Source: Acrasis kona
Lineage: Eukaryota; Heterolobosea; Eutetramitea; Acrasida; Acrasidae
Direction: 5' to 3'
Length of the DNA: 36,843 nt
Assembly: GCA_026419775.2 (NCBI GenBank)
Contig: JAOPGA020001222.1
Span: 1-36,843, forward strand
Position numbers and translations under genes: made by a program. Under the pieces are notes generated by a model. It ran no database searches and had not been told where the DNA came from. It was given only the letters and a program-made list of their open reading frames with translations. Shown one piece after another: positions 17,113-27,441 of the stretch (the stretch's first letter is position 1; the number at the start of each line of letters is the position of its first letter).

Positions 17113-17205
17113 TTTTAGTGTATGATAACTCATCAACACTCATTGTGACGGGTTTTTTAAAAAATACCAATAAACTGTACAGGCTAGATCCCTTTTTTTA
17201 AAAAA
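17113..17205 (+). mobile_element. LINE 3' tail, copy 3 (fragment)
   Basis: TTTTAGTGTATGATAACTCA, then ATTGTGACGGGTTTTTTAAA and AATAAACTGT, parallel the ends of copy 1 (TTTTAGTATAAGGTAACT ... TTGACGGGGGTTTGTAAA ... AATAAACTTT) and of copy 2. Only the last 90 bp of an insertion is preserved. It butts directly onto the 3' end of the small gene at 17208. Confidence 0.6.
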
Positions 17206-17207
17206 GG

Positions 17208-17584
17208 CTAATCATCATAAAAACGAAGCAAAACCACAGGTAGCTCTTGATTCTCTGCAATGTTGATGGAAGCGATTCCAACGTTACGATCTAAAAATCT
17301 ATTCAACATATTCCGGATTTTGAATCAAAGTTGAAATTTTTGATAATGTATGTCATCATGAAACAAAACAATTGAAAGAATTTCAGAATTCTAAACTGCA
17401 CGCTCTTTGGAGAGTTTTTTTGGAGAGAAAGGAGTGAGTTAGGAGTTTGTTCAACGAATGTCTTCATTTGCTCATAAGAACCAGCAGTGATTAGAGGAGC
17501 GGCTGTTGGGTTAGAATTGTTCCAAATAAATGATAGATGTTGTTGAACGTGGTTTGCCGACGTGCTGCGTTCAATCATTTCCAT
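17208..17584 (-). CDS. Small spliced protein, family unknown
   Basis: An ATG at 17584-17582 opens a frame of about 70 codons rich in ordinary residues. A second coding stretch in another frame (17298-17208) reads FLDRNVGIASINIAENQELP, then VVLLRFYDD and a stop. Joining them by an intron 17369-17299 (71 nt, GTTTTG...AATAG) keeps phase and gives 101 residues; the alternative donor and acceptor (GTTTCA...TTTAG) differ by one or two codons. No motif or membrane segment is seen. It faces the PPR gene head-to-head, with 188 bp between ATGs. The 3' end touches a LINE tail. Confidence 0.5.
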
Positions 17585-17772
17585 TATATATTATCGAACC
17601 TGATTAAAATGTACAAATGGATGTCATCGTCGCGACTGTCTCTCTTTTAATGAACTGGAAGGTTTGGATTGTCCCTTGCTGCAAAAATTGATTGCACTCG
17701 ATGCATGTTGACTCCTTATTTTGAGTGATGGTTGTAATCGACGTGACCAAAAACAACTTCACAAGTTAAGTG

Positions 17773-20700
17773 ATGTCAGGTAGAAATGCATATGGTATTA
17801 TTCGCAAACTTGTTTCTGAAGGCAGGATGTTGGAAGCTAGAAAACAATTTATCAAGTCACCCAACAAGTATGATGCTGCAACTTTAATAAGCAGAGCGGA
17901 AGATGTGGAGTCCGCTGATCAAATTTATAATGCTTTGAGAATTGAGGAAAGAGATCAGTTTCTGACAGAATTACACTCAAATACTATTAAAATGTTGAGT
18001 TTTGTTAAAATTGAGAAGGTATGTGTTAAGGTCCTCAACGTACTAAAAATTAGTCGGACCCTGTTGAAGACCAAGCAGGAGGCAGCACACGATCTGTCGG
18101 CGTTGAATTAGAAGATCACCCACGATCTATCCGAAGCCAAGCAGAAGATCTTTTACATTTAGTAAGAAGTTGCAAAGATGTGAAATCTACAATGTTGCTT
18201 ACTGCTCTGGAGAAGTACAGCATTGATTCCGTAAGTTTTAAATTGCTCTCACTTTAATTATTTCAAGATGTCCAACAACGAAGTTGAGGAGGTCATTATC
18301 CACTTGACAAAAGTAAAGGCTAAAGATCTCGCGATCGGATTTTTACTACGCGTCATCACTCAGCATAACATTAAACCAAAGCACATTGCCGATGTCCTGC
18401 TACTTTGTGAAGCCGATCTGAGTGCCGCACTTCGCGTATACAATCACTTTAAGGAATTAAAAACACCAAACGTTGTCCAAACTACCATGATGAGAATTTA
18501 CGCAAAGAATGGGAGAATTGACGAATCAGTGGATCTGTTCAAGTCGTTATCAAACAAGAAAATATTAACCACTTATGATTGTGGGGTATTGATAGGAAAT
18601 TTACCAATCGATAAAGCAGAAGCAGTTTACAAGTACGTATTGATTGAGGGTTTAAAGCCCTCAAGCTTCATGCTCAACTCCATGTTCCGTATGTACATTG
18701 CAACCAATCTCTTATCAGACGCCACCGACGTATTCAAAAAAATGAAACTAGAAAAATTTGACCCTGGAATACAAACATACACTAGCTTGATCAAAGCAAA
18801 CGGTGAGATTGGACGATTGGATTTATCGATAAACCTGTTCGAGGAAATGATCCAAAAGAATATTCAACCAAATAATATCACCTTCTTAGTTCTACTGAAC
18901 GCCTGTGCAAAGCATAATGACGTTACAAATGGTGTTAAAGTGATCCAATACATGTCTAAACGCGATATTGTCGTGGATGAGAAGATCTCTACTGCCATGA
19001 TCGCCATTTATGGCAAAGCGAACATGATTAACGAAGCTTTCAATATCTTTCAAAAGATCAAGACGCCCGATAGGGTCACATGTATTGCCATGCTTGAAGC
19101 GTGCATAGAAACGGGTGATGCTGAAAAGGGACACAAAGTGCATCGAATTATAGTAGAGAAGAGCACTGGAGTTATCGACAGTAAGGTCTATACTAGTTTG
19201 ATTAAAATGTATGGCTCTCAAAACCAAATTGAATCAGCAATTGTCGTCTTTAGAGAAATGATACGGATGAAGTGTTCCCCTAATCACATCACGTGTCTAG
19301 TGTTACTAAATGCCTGCGCCAAGGAAAAGAACATTAAAATTGGTGACGAAGTGATGAAGTATATTTTTAATAATAAAATTGAAATGGATTATAAATTACA
19401 GGCCATCGTTATGCGAATGTATGGTGCAAATGGTAGATTAGATGACATGATTGGTATGATGAGAACTGTGCACAATAAACTGGATAATATTTCCTTCTCT
19501 ATCGCCATCCAAGCATGTACGGAACATAAGGACATTGAACATGGTAGACAGGTATATGAGTTAATAAGAAGTAGTAAAGTTGTGATAGACAACAGGCTAT
19601 ACACTGCAATGATTAGAATGTTTGGTGAATGTGGTGAAGTGGTCATGTCTATGACAATCTTCTGTGAAATGGTTAATAAGGGAAATCCTCCAGGCTATGC
19701 TGAGTGCCTAGCTATGCTGGACGCATGTGCAGAGGCAGGCGATCAAGAACTGGGTGATTTGACCATGCACTACATAAAAAAGAACAGTATCGTTATGGAC
19801 ATTAACCTGTACAATACTTTAATAAAAATGTATGGATCCACAAATAGAGTGGAAGATGCAATGCAGTTATTTTATCATCTGAAAGACTCTGATACTCGCC
19901 CAGATGCGTTTACATGTACACTTGCGCTAACTCTATGCGGAAAGTATTCTTCAATCGATCATGGTTTGAATGTGATCAAATACATCAAAGAATCGCTGCA
20001 AGAAAACATCATTTTGATCAATTCAATGATTTTGTTTTATGGAAAAAGTTGTCAGCTTAATGAGGCTATCCAGTTGTTCGAGAGCGTTGTTAGTTATCCA
20101 GAGTGTGACATTGTTACGTGGGCGACCATGATCCAATGTTGCGCTGTCTCTGGTAACAGCGAGACTGCGCAATTAGTTTTCGATCGAATGATTGAAAAGG
20201 GTATCGCTCCAAATACACAATGTATGACATCACTAATGACTGCCTTCAGTCACAACCATAAATATGATGAAGCCAAGAAGTTGTACGCGACAATGGAGTC
20301 GAGGTACGGTATCAAGCCAAATGTATACATTTCTACAGCACTCATCGATGTTATGGGTAGATCCGGCCATATAAAAGAAGCTGAAGAATTCATTCAAAGC
20401 TTCGAAAATCCAACACCATTAATGTGGAACGTGTTGTTGGGTTCGTGTAGAATTTATTATGATATGAACACTGCTGAGAGATGTTTTAAAAAACTAAAAG
20501 AAATGAATCAAGTTTCATCATCTGATTATGTTACAATGATCCATATAGCATCAAGATATGAAGATTGGAGTCGAAGAGAGGAGCTTTATAAAGAAATGTC
20601 CGACAAAGGATTCAAAAGAATTCCAGGTATAAGTAGTACAACTATAGATGGAAGGGCCTATTACATAACAGTCGACGATCAAAACATTGACTGCAGAAAG

Positions 20701-21024
20701 GAAATAGATGCAGTACTAAATGATATTCGTGTAAAAGCAGAGGAGATGGGTTACGCTCCAAGACTAAGTTGTGTGACTCGACCAATGAATACTTTATATC
20801 AAAAAACAGAGCATCTGTGGCAGCACAGTGAGAAGATTGGAATTGGATTGCATCTTTTGAAAACCAAACCAAAATCTACAATAACTATTATGGAAAATTT
20901 GAGAATGTGCGAGGACTGTCATGATGCAACTGAGTACATTAGCAAGATTACGGAAAGAAGAATTGAAATAAGAGACTCCAGTAGATGGCACGTATTTGAA
21001 AATGGCAAATGTGATTGCGTTTAA
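17773..21024 (+). CDS. Pentatricopeptide-repeat protein with C-terminal DYW cytidine-deaminase domain
   Basis: Exons 17773-18018, 18054-18230 and 18268-21024 (introns 35 and 37 nt, both phase 0) encode 1059 residues. Most of the protein from about residue 160 to 880 is a run of 35-residue PPR units, for example VVQTTMMRIYAKNGRIDESV. E/PG-box-like sequence follows (GFKRIPGISSTTIDGRAYYI), then the DYW domain with HSE at 994-996, CEDCH at 1022-1026 and a final C-D-C. These are the zinc-binding and catalytic residues of the RNA C-to-U editing deaminase. The chain stops one residue after the C-x-C, so the DYW tripeptide itself is missing. DYW proteins are known from land plants and from heteroloboseans with mitochondrial RNA editing. 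Mitochondrial import is expected, though the N-terminus (MSGRNAYGIIRKLVSEGRML) is only weakly presequence-like. Confidence 0.93.
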
Positions 21025-21999
21025 CTTTGCGTTTAACAAATTTGCATACGAACATCATTTACTACAATCCTTAACTGATACATACTCACGTGCATAGTGT
21101 AGTACTGAATAGCGACAGACACCAGCCCAATCAATCATGACTCGCTATCTTTTGCTCTTACACCAAAACGGCGCTTCCTAGATATCCAATCTGAAAACGA
21201 ACTCCTCTACTACTAGACTCTAGAACAAATATGATCAACTCATATCTTGTCAATGCTTGCAACATGATTTATATGGAAGGGATCCAACTTCATGACACTC
21301 ACATACTCCTCACTCTCAATAAAAATACAACCGACATTCACACCTCCAGATTCCTCTGCATTGTCGGTGTGGTGTATACAACCGAAGATCTGGCAGATTT
21401 GGAGGCAAGGGTTGCGCAGCGTGAGTGCCAGATGGAGTAAGAGGTTTCCATCAGAATAGCGAAAAAGAAGACATCAGGACTAGAGAGCAGCTCTTCCTTC
21501 AATTATCAGATAAAGAAGATTTATCTCTTATCTCTTGGAATCCAAAACTACCCCTAATAAGTGATCCTGGCAGCATATTGCTACGGATCAACTCATTAAT
21601 TGATATATGGGCGTTTAGTGTCAGTTATTTTATTGTTTTGAGGGCGAGACTTGAAGAAGATTGGTGTCAACGCAGGTTCACTGATTATATAATGATTGTT
21701 CAGTCCAAGCTTTGCATACTTATATGCTTCTTCGTTACGGAATATTGGTGTGCGCCTGGACATAGATAAATTCGCAGCTAGAGAGACGACTCTTTTCTGT
21801 AACAATGCCTCTAATGGTCTTAAACATCCATAAAGTCTTAGGAGTCACCTCTGCAATGTGTGAATCATCTTGTGGTCTTTGTATTGGAGTATTCTTGAAG
21901 TTCGTGTATATTACAATATTCAACACATCAAACTTCTCATCAATCATTTTTTTTAGTTAGCCAAAATAAACAGAAATGAAAATGAACAAATAATATTTT
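21025..21999. other. Gene-poor kilobase with coding scraps
   Basis: No gene is called. On the minus strand two overlapping frames (70 codons from an ATG at 21947, and 69 codons at 21805-21596) read like ordinary protein but share no consistent splice. On the plus strand around 21370-21530 a helical, charged frame (TEDLADLEARVAQRECQME) ends in a stop and continues in coding-like fashion. This looks like decayed coding material of unknown origin. A small real gene on the minus strand cannot be excluded. Confidence 0.4.
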
Positions 22000-23475
22000 T
22001 TAATTTCTCTCTTCTAATGCTTGGATCACTTCTAGCCAATCAATGTCATCTACTGTATGCTGTCCTCTGGCTCTCTCTAAACAATCATTGTACTGTCCAC
22101 TATAGACTGGAAACATCTCAACAATACTTTTAACTGCCAATATATCGCTTGAACAGGAAAGTATGTTCATTATAATTAATCCTTGAGATCTCGCATCCAA
22201 ATATTTTTCAGGAGTATAACCGTTTCGTATGAGACCGGAAACAGCGTCAGATAACATGCGGTCTTCTTCGCCTCCACAACATCTAACGCACATTAAATAA
22301 TAGACTATCTTTTGATATCGTGTCTTTGATTGATGTAGCAATTCTTCACCGCCATATTTGATGACTGCATCAGTAATGTTTCCACAATAATGATATGTAG
22401 AAAGACTGAAATCAATAACATCAAAATATAATGGCTCTGGAAGTATTGCAGTGACGTAGTCTGGAATTTGCTCACTTTTACGCCAACAGTTAGCGCCAGT
22501 GTAGTCGCCAATGTAGTGATGATCGATACCGATATGAACTGATATAGAGAAATCTGCACCACAGTCATAGAACACTTTAATGTGGGAAGCTTCTTTGTCT
22601 GACATCTGCATATATCTCATCAGAGCGGAACGTTCACTTTCTAAACAGTTAATATCTGCTCCATACTTAACTGCAGTCAGAATGCTACCGATGTTATGGG
22701 TATCACTATTTTGATCTACCATAATGTTCAAAGCTTTCTTCATGTCGTATTCTCTATTACAGTTCGAAAGCAGGTAAACCAGAGTCTCTTCAAGTGGACA
22801 AACATACTTAAGTACACAATCAATACCGGTACTGTACATTGCATCGGCGTATTCATTTTGTTTATTGTAATAAAATTCTTTTCGTAAACTTTCTAATATG
22901 GGGACTGCGACACCATCACCTTTACGTAGTATAGCTTCAGTATGCACTAACAAGCGAGGCGTTTTGGTTTCTGGATCATAGTACTTGTCAATGTAAGTAG
23001 CGTTTTTGAAATCTTCCTTATCATGTGCTTTATTATATGCTTCATTGTATTTGAAGCTGTCAGAGTTCATGATTACTTTGCAAAGATTTGTGATTTCAGT
23101 GGCATCGTTATGATGCGATATGATGAGGCCAACCATTGAAACCATAATGCTGGGTGGAACGTAGGACCAGAGTGATTCATCGTAGATTGGACTAAAATCT
23201 TTCCTTTTAGCCATATACTTGAGAAGGCACTCTAATCGTTTAACGTATATCCTATTCATGGCGTCTTTGGGGAGGATACGTTTTTTATTGTATTGTTTGA
23301 TGACCAGCTTTGCAGCCTTAATGACAGGAAGTTTGAAATGCGCATGGGCCTTTTCAGGCATGTGTATTGTGTGCTCAATGTTTTTAATCTCCCAAAGTGT
23401 TGCCAGCTCATTTACTTTCTTGTTAATTCAACAGTTAGAGGAATTAGGTGGTGATGGTCTACTTGGGAGCAACAT
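22000..23475 (-). CDS. Ankyrin-repeat-like protein
   Basis: The main frame runs open from about 23428 to the stop at 22000. Its first ATG is at 23361, but codons upstream are equally protein-like (NELATLWEIKNIEHTIHMPE). A short first exon at 23475-23463 (MLLP, phase 1) joined over a 48-nt intron (23462-23415, with CTAAC) makes a 475-residue protein. The second half has degenerate ankyrin-type units, most clearly ILTAVKYGADINCLESERSA and VFYDCGADFSI; other units are weak. No catalytic motif is seen. Ankyrin-like repeats bind partner proteins. Large families of such proteins are usual in free-living amoebae and giant viruses, but nothing here is clearly viral. Confidence 0.65.
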
Positions 23476-23554
23476 GACGAAGAGGATACTCCTGTGATTG
23501 TGATTACGTGAAGGTTAAGAATAAAGAATTGATTTAAAATTGTTGGTGGATTTT

Positions 23555-23755
23555 TTACTGCACATTTTCTATATTCCTGGCGAAAGGACTATTGGTTTTC
23601 TTGAATTTGCTATTTTTTTCGTGGGCTTCATGTATGCATTCCTCCTTTAAATGTTTTTTGTAGTAGCTTTTAGTGAGACACCCAACAGAGCAGCGATAGC
23701 ATCCGCGATTGATTGTGCGAGTTCCTAGGTTGAAATCGTTGACTTGCTCTACCAT
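23555..23755 (-). CDS. Small Cys/His ORF, possible zinc-finger protein or fragment
   Basis: 66 codons from ATG 23755-23753. It contains GCYRCSVGCLTKSYYKKHLK EEC, which could form a C2HC finger (C-x2-C-x12-H-x4-C). No other domain is present and no intron is evident. It lies in the 560 bp between the ankyrin-like gene and the glycosyltransferase, on the ankyrin gene's strand. It may be a genuine small gene or a fragment; I do not recognise the family. Confidence 0.35.
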   Translation of the reverse strand: MVEQVNDFNLGTRTINRGCYRCSVGCLTKSYYKKHLKEECIHEAHEKNSKFKKTNSPFARNIENVQ

Positions 23756-24032
23756 GCGGTAATGGTTTTTTAGTTCAGACCGTATTTTAGTTCTTATCTT
23801 TTGCCGGCGGTGTTCTCAAGAGTTAGTAAGGAGCACTCTCTTCTCTGATACAAAACTAATATATAGACTTTTGATCGCCATCAATCCGTGATTACAATCT
23901 TGAAAATTACTCACTCATAGTTTCCTCATCGCATCATCGTTCGACTTATACGATTTGGATTTGTTTCCTCCACCTTGTTCAATTGACGTTGATGTCCACA
24001 ATCCAATAGTTGATCGGAGAATTACAAATAAC

Positions 24033-24965
24033 ATGGAGAGAGTGAGTGGTACAATGTCATTGTTATCACGCTACAAATACCTGATAATTCTCGGGATAGT
24101 TGCATTCCTCGCTCCCTTATTCTATCAATTTTTTTGGATCACGACAATAATATATCATGAAGTTGTTGGATTAGGGGAGACACCATACAGATCAACTATT
24201 AAGGACGGAGAGCCTCAAATTCCCTCTATTGTCCATTTGATATGGAAGAACAATGATACATCAACATATCCCCACCATAAATCATCACCTGCCTCTTGGA
24301 AAGCAAGATACCCTGAATATATAATTAAAATTTGGACAGATGAACAAATGTCGAGTTTGGTAGAGAAAGAATACACTTGGCTATTTCCATTATTTAAAAG
24401 TTATGAGCACAATGTACAGAGAGCAGATGTGGCCAGATTGGTCGTACTGCACCACGAAGGCGGTATATATAGCGACTTAGATTCATTTCCGAATCATCAA
24501 GATTTAGGACATTGGCGGAATGCTGAGATTGTTGTTCCTGCCAACTCTTATGGTCGTTCCGTGACAAACCATTTCTTGATGGCAAAGAAAGGTAGCAAGT
24601 TTATAGAATACGCTCTTCACGAGCTACATCAACATAACAGGTGGATAATTCTACCGTACTTGAGGGTGTTTTGGTCAACAGGGCCACTCTTTTTAGCTGT
24701 TCAATTGAAAAAATGGATGAAGGTCCACCCTGACTTTGATTTTGTAATGATTCACGTTAGAGAATTAGGTCAATATGTGACTCATTCAGGAGGAAGATCT
24801 TGGCACTCATGGGATGGTTATATGTTAAATCTTATAGCAGACAATCCTGATAAACTTCTACTGTATCTTCCAATGATCTTTATATTTGTTGTAATCTTGT
24901 GTTTCGTCTTATTTTTGATCTGGAGGCTTGGCCGACGGAGGCGTTTAGATAAAGATATAAATTAA
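24033..24965 (+). CDS. GT32-type glycosyltransferase (Och1 / MIPC-synthase-like), Golgi membrane
   Basis: 310 residues from ATG 24033. The frame is open a further 120 bp upstream but without an ATG, so this start is preferred. An N-terminal signal anchor (YLIILGIVAFLAPLFYQFFW) places the catalytic domain in the lumen. The GT32 hallmarks follow in order: IPSIVHLIWKN, SWKARYPEYIIKIWTDEQM, YEHNVQRADVARLVVLHHEG, then the DXD motif in GIYSDLDSFPN that binds the nucleotide sugar and metal, and finally SGGRSWHSWDG. A second membrane helix near the C-terminus (PMIFIFVVILCFVLFLIW) and an Arg-rich tail resemble yeast Sur1/Csh1. That suggests mannosylation of a phosphosphingolipid; substrate choice is inference. 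Confidence 0.85.
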   Translation: MERVSGTMSLLSRYKYLIILGIVAFLAPLFYQFFWITTIIYHEVVGLGETPYRSTIKDGEPQIPSIVHLIWKNNDTSTYPHHKSSPASWKARYPEYIIKIWTDEQMSSLVEKEYTWLFPLFKSYEHNVQRADVARLVVLHHEGGIYSDLDSFPNHQDLGHWRNAEIVVPANSYGRSVTNHFLMAKKGSKFIEYALHELHQHNRWIILPYLRVFWSTGPLFLAVQLKKWMKVHPDFDFVMIHVRELGQYVTHSGGRSWHSWDGYMLNLIADNPDKLLLYLPMIFIFVVILCFVLFLIWRLGRRRRLDKDIN

Positions 24966-25140
24966 TCAATAAATTCTCTTCCTTGTGCTGATTAGTTTCT
25001 TATATTCTACATCGATTTAGTTCGAGGTTTGCATTAATTGGGTTGTTGAGTCTGAGAAACTCATGTTATGGTTGGTTGATCAATAAATTGTAATCATATA
25101 CCAATAATTTCTATCAAGTTCGCAAACAAGGCTGTTCAGG

Positions 25141-25837
25141 ATGTCATCACAATCAGGCAAAACCGTGGATTCAAAAATTACCGAAATCATTGAAAGTGGA
25201 GACCTATCAACTCTTATTCCTGAATGCGAAAATATTGAATTAGAGGTAAGCCGACTCTCATTTATGACTTATGAAGTAGTACTGCAGCGATCGTGACAAT
25301 AAGGTATCCTCCTACTTCTATGCATCCTTCCTGTTCGGATACTTAATTAATAATGACCTGTAAGTAGCTCAAGCCACACTTTCTTAAACTATTAGGGACA
25401 ATTGTAGATTTTTGTGGAAACGTATCCCTAAGGAAATCAAAAAAGCAGAGGTGGCTGCAGTTTGGAAGATCGGACAAGCGTTATGGCAAAGGGATTACAC
25501 TGAGACGTACAATGCTGTTAAAAATTTCCAATGGAGCCAAGCGTTGAAACCTCTAGTAGACGCTTTTCTGACCAACTTGAGAAACAGAAATCTAAACCTC
25601 ATTGCTAAAGCTTATAACAGCGTAAGCGTGTCCGACCTATCAGTGATGTTGGGAATGGGAGAAGAGGAAGTAATTCAACACGTCATGAGCGACTATGTTG
25701 ATTTTCACTACGACCAACAAACCAAGTACTTCACACCCAACAAAAATATCCTCAAGACGAACGAGACAACCAAGAGCACAGGATTAGATACCATCTCATC
25801 TTTGGCCAAGAAGACTTTGTTCTTAGAGCTTAATTAA
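25141..25837 (+). CDS. COP9 signalosome subunit 8 (CSN8)
   Basis: Exons 25141-25245, 25280-25359 and 25396-25837 (introns 34 and 36 nt) encode 208 residues, the same size as animal CSN8 (about 209). The spliced product keeps the family order: PECENIELE, FYASFLFGYLINNDLDNCRF, LWKRIPKEIKKAEVAAVWKI, QALWQRDYTETYNAVKNFQW, then the PCI-type winged-helix region with LSVMLGMGEEEVIQHVMSDY. Intron 2 lies within the conserved NNDLDNCRFLWKRIP block, which fixes its boundaries. CSN8 is a PCI subunit of the COP9 signalosome, which removes Nedd8 from cullin ubiquitin ligases. Confidence 0.9.
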
Positions 25838-25967
25838 AAGTATTAATTTGACATAAAATCCTTTCTTGTTTCTTTTTTGTTTGGTTGACCTTTGAGATTG
25901 CAAGAGAAATAACACCTTATCGTTCTGTCGCGAACAGAGTCATCCTTTGTCGTATCAATAACGAATC

Positions 25968-27348
25968 ATGAACCGAAGTGGGGGTACAAATCAAAACACA
26001 AAACAAATGCTCTCCAATTCAACTGTCATCAAGAGCAAGTGGAAGATACAGGGTAAAATTGGTCAGGGCGCATTTGGTTCGTAATATAACTCCAACAATC
26101 TTATTAATGAAATCATTTAGGCGAGACATATTCGGCAGTGGACCTACATTCTTCCGAGGACGTTGCGATAAAAGTAGAAAAGCTTGACAACAAAAAGATG
26201 GTTCTCAAGTTAGAAGTTATAGCATTGAAGAAGCTGCAAGGTACTTGTTTATTTCACCTCAACATTCTTATAATAAAGGGTGTCCCTACGTTGTTCGATA
26301 TTTACATTCTGGACGACAGGACGATTTTAACTTTTTGGTTATGGAGAGGCTGGGGGAGAATCTTGCGGATTTACGTAAGCGCACACCCCGTTATAATGGA
26401 AGCTTTAGTATGAACACTACTGTGCGATTAGGCATACAAATGATTGAATCATTGGAAGGCGTCCATAAACTCGGCTACATTCATCGGGACGTGAAACCAG
26501 TAAACCACGAAACTATCCTGCGTTCTCTAACTCTTTACAGAGCAATTTTGTAATGGGGAAAGCAAAAAACAAAAGAGGGAGGGCGTACCTGATTGATTTT
26601 GGACTGGCGAGAAAATATAGGTTACCGTCAGGAGAGATACGCCCCCCAAGAAAATCAGCAGGTTTCAGAGGGACGGCGAGATATGCATCCATCAACTCAC
26701 ATCACAGCAAGGAACTCGGTAGAAGGTAAGCTCATAAACATTCCGCGCGCTAACACGAACGATAGGGATGACATTTGGAGTGTGTTCTATGTTCTCGTGG
26801 AGTTTGCTTTGGGTTGTCTTCCTTGGAGGAAGATCAAAGATAAAGAACAGATTGGAGAATTAAAGGAACGGTTCACAAATGCAGATCTGGTCAAGGACCT
26901 ACCTCTCGAATACAAACTCTTCATGGAGGAACTACAAAAGATGGGATACGCAGACGAACCAGATTATGACTACTTTAAAAAACTCTTGATGGACATTTAC
27001 AAGCGACAGGGGTGCTCCGAAGAGGAACCTTACGATTGGAATACAAAAGAGAAGGCTCAAATGCCGCCATCCAGGGAAGTGTCGAGCATAATGGACGACG
27101 CAATCATCACGACGGGACGCAACCAAACAACAGCGAACGACGAAAGAGGATACAGCAGCAAGCCCACACCAACCACCACCACCAACACCACCACCAAACT
27201 AAATGCAAGGATCGAGAATGGAGAGAATTATTATAATCTATTCAACCCCAACGAAGCCAAATCTGTCGACAGGAGGAACACACCAAAGCCAAATAGCGAC
27301 AACGAGGTCAGCGATAAGAAAAAAGGGTGTCATTGTTGCATAATGTAA
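25968..27348 (+). CDS. Casein-kinase-1-family Ser/Thr kinase, tau-tubulin-kinase-like, with C-terminal CaaX box
   Basis: Five exons (25968-26076, 26121-26240, 26279-26499, 26541-26725, 26766-27348; introns 44, 38, 41 and 40 nt) encode 405 residues. The kinase domain (about 20-300) has the Gly loop IGQGAFGETYSA, VAIKVE, RLGENLADLRKR, HRDVKPSN (Asp147) and DFGLARKY (Asp169). It then has GFRGTARYASINSH, the TTBK-type sequence where CK1 has GTARYASIN, and PWRKIKDKEQIGELKERF, shared with tau-tubulin kinases. After a Thr/Asn-rich linker the chain ends in a Lys patch and GCHCCIM. The last four residues form a CaaX box (Cys402), with two further cysteines as possible palmitoylation sites. Lipid anchoring to membranes is therefore inferred, as for yeast Yck kinases but by a different signal. 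All catalytic residues are present. Confidence 0.93.
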
Positions 27349-27441
27349 AATTATCTTTTCATCTGATTGAATCCTTCCGAGAGTTGAGACAATGAGTTGA
27401 ACATCACAAGACGTTTCAAATAAAAATGCAAATCATTTAAT

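Noticed and set aside
17773-21024. Plant contamination as source of the DYW protein
   Set aside because: Neighbouring genes, 35-nt introns and the non-plant C-terminus fit one continuous protist locus.
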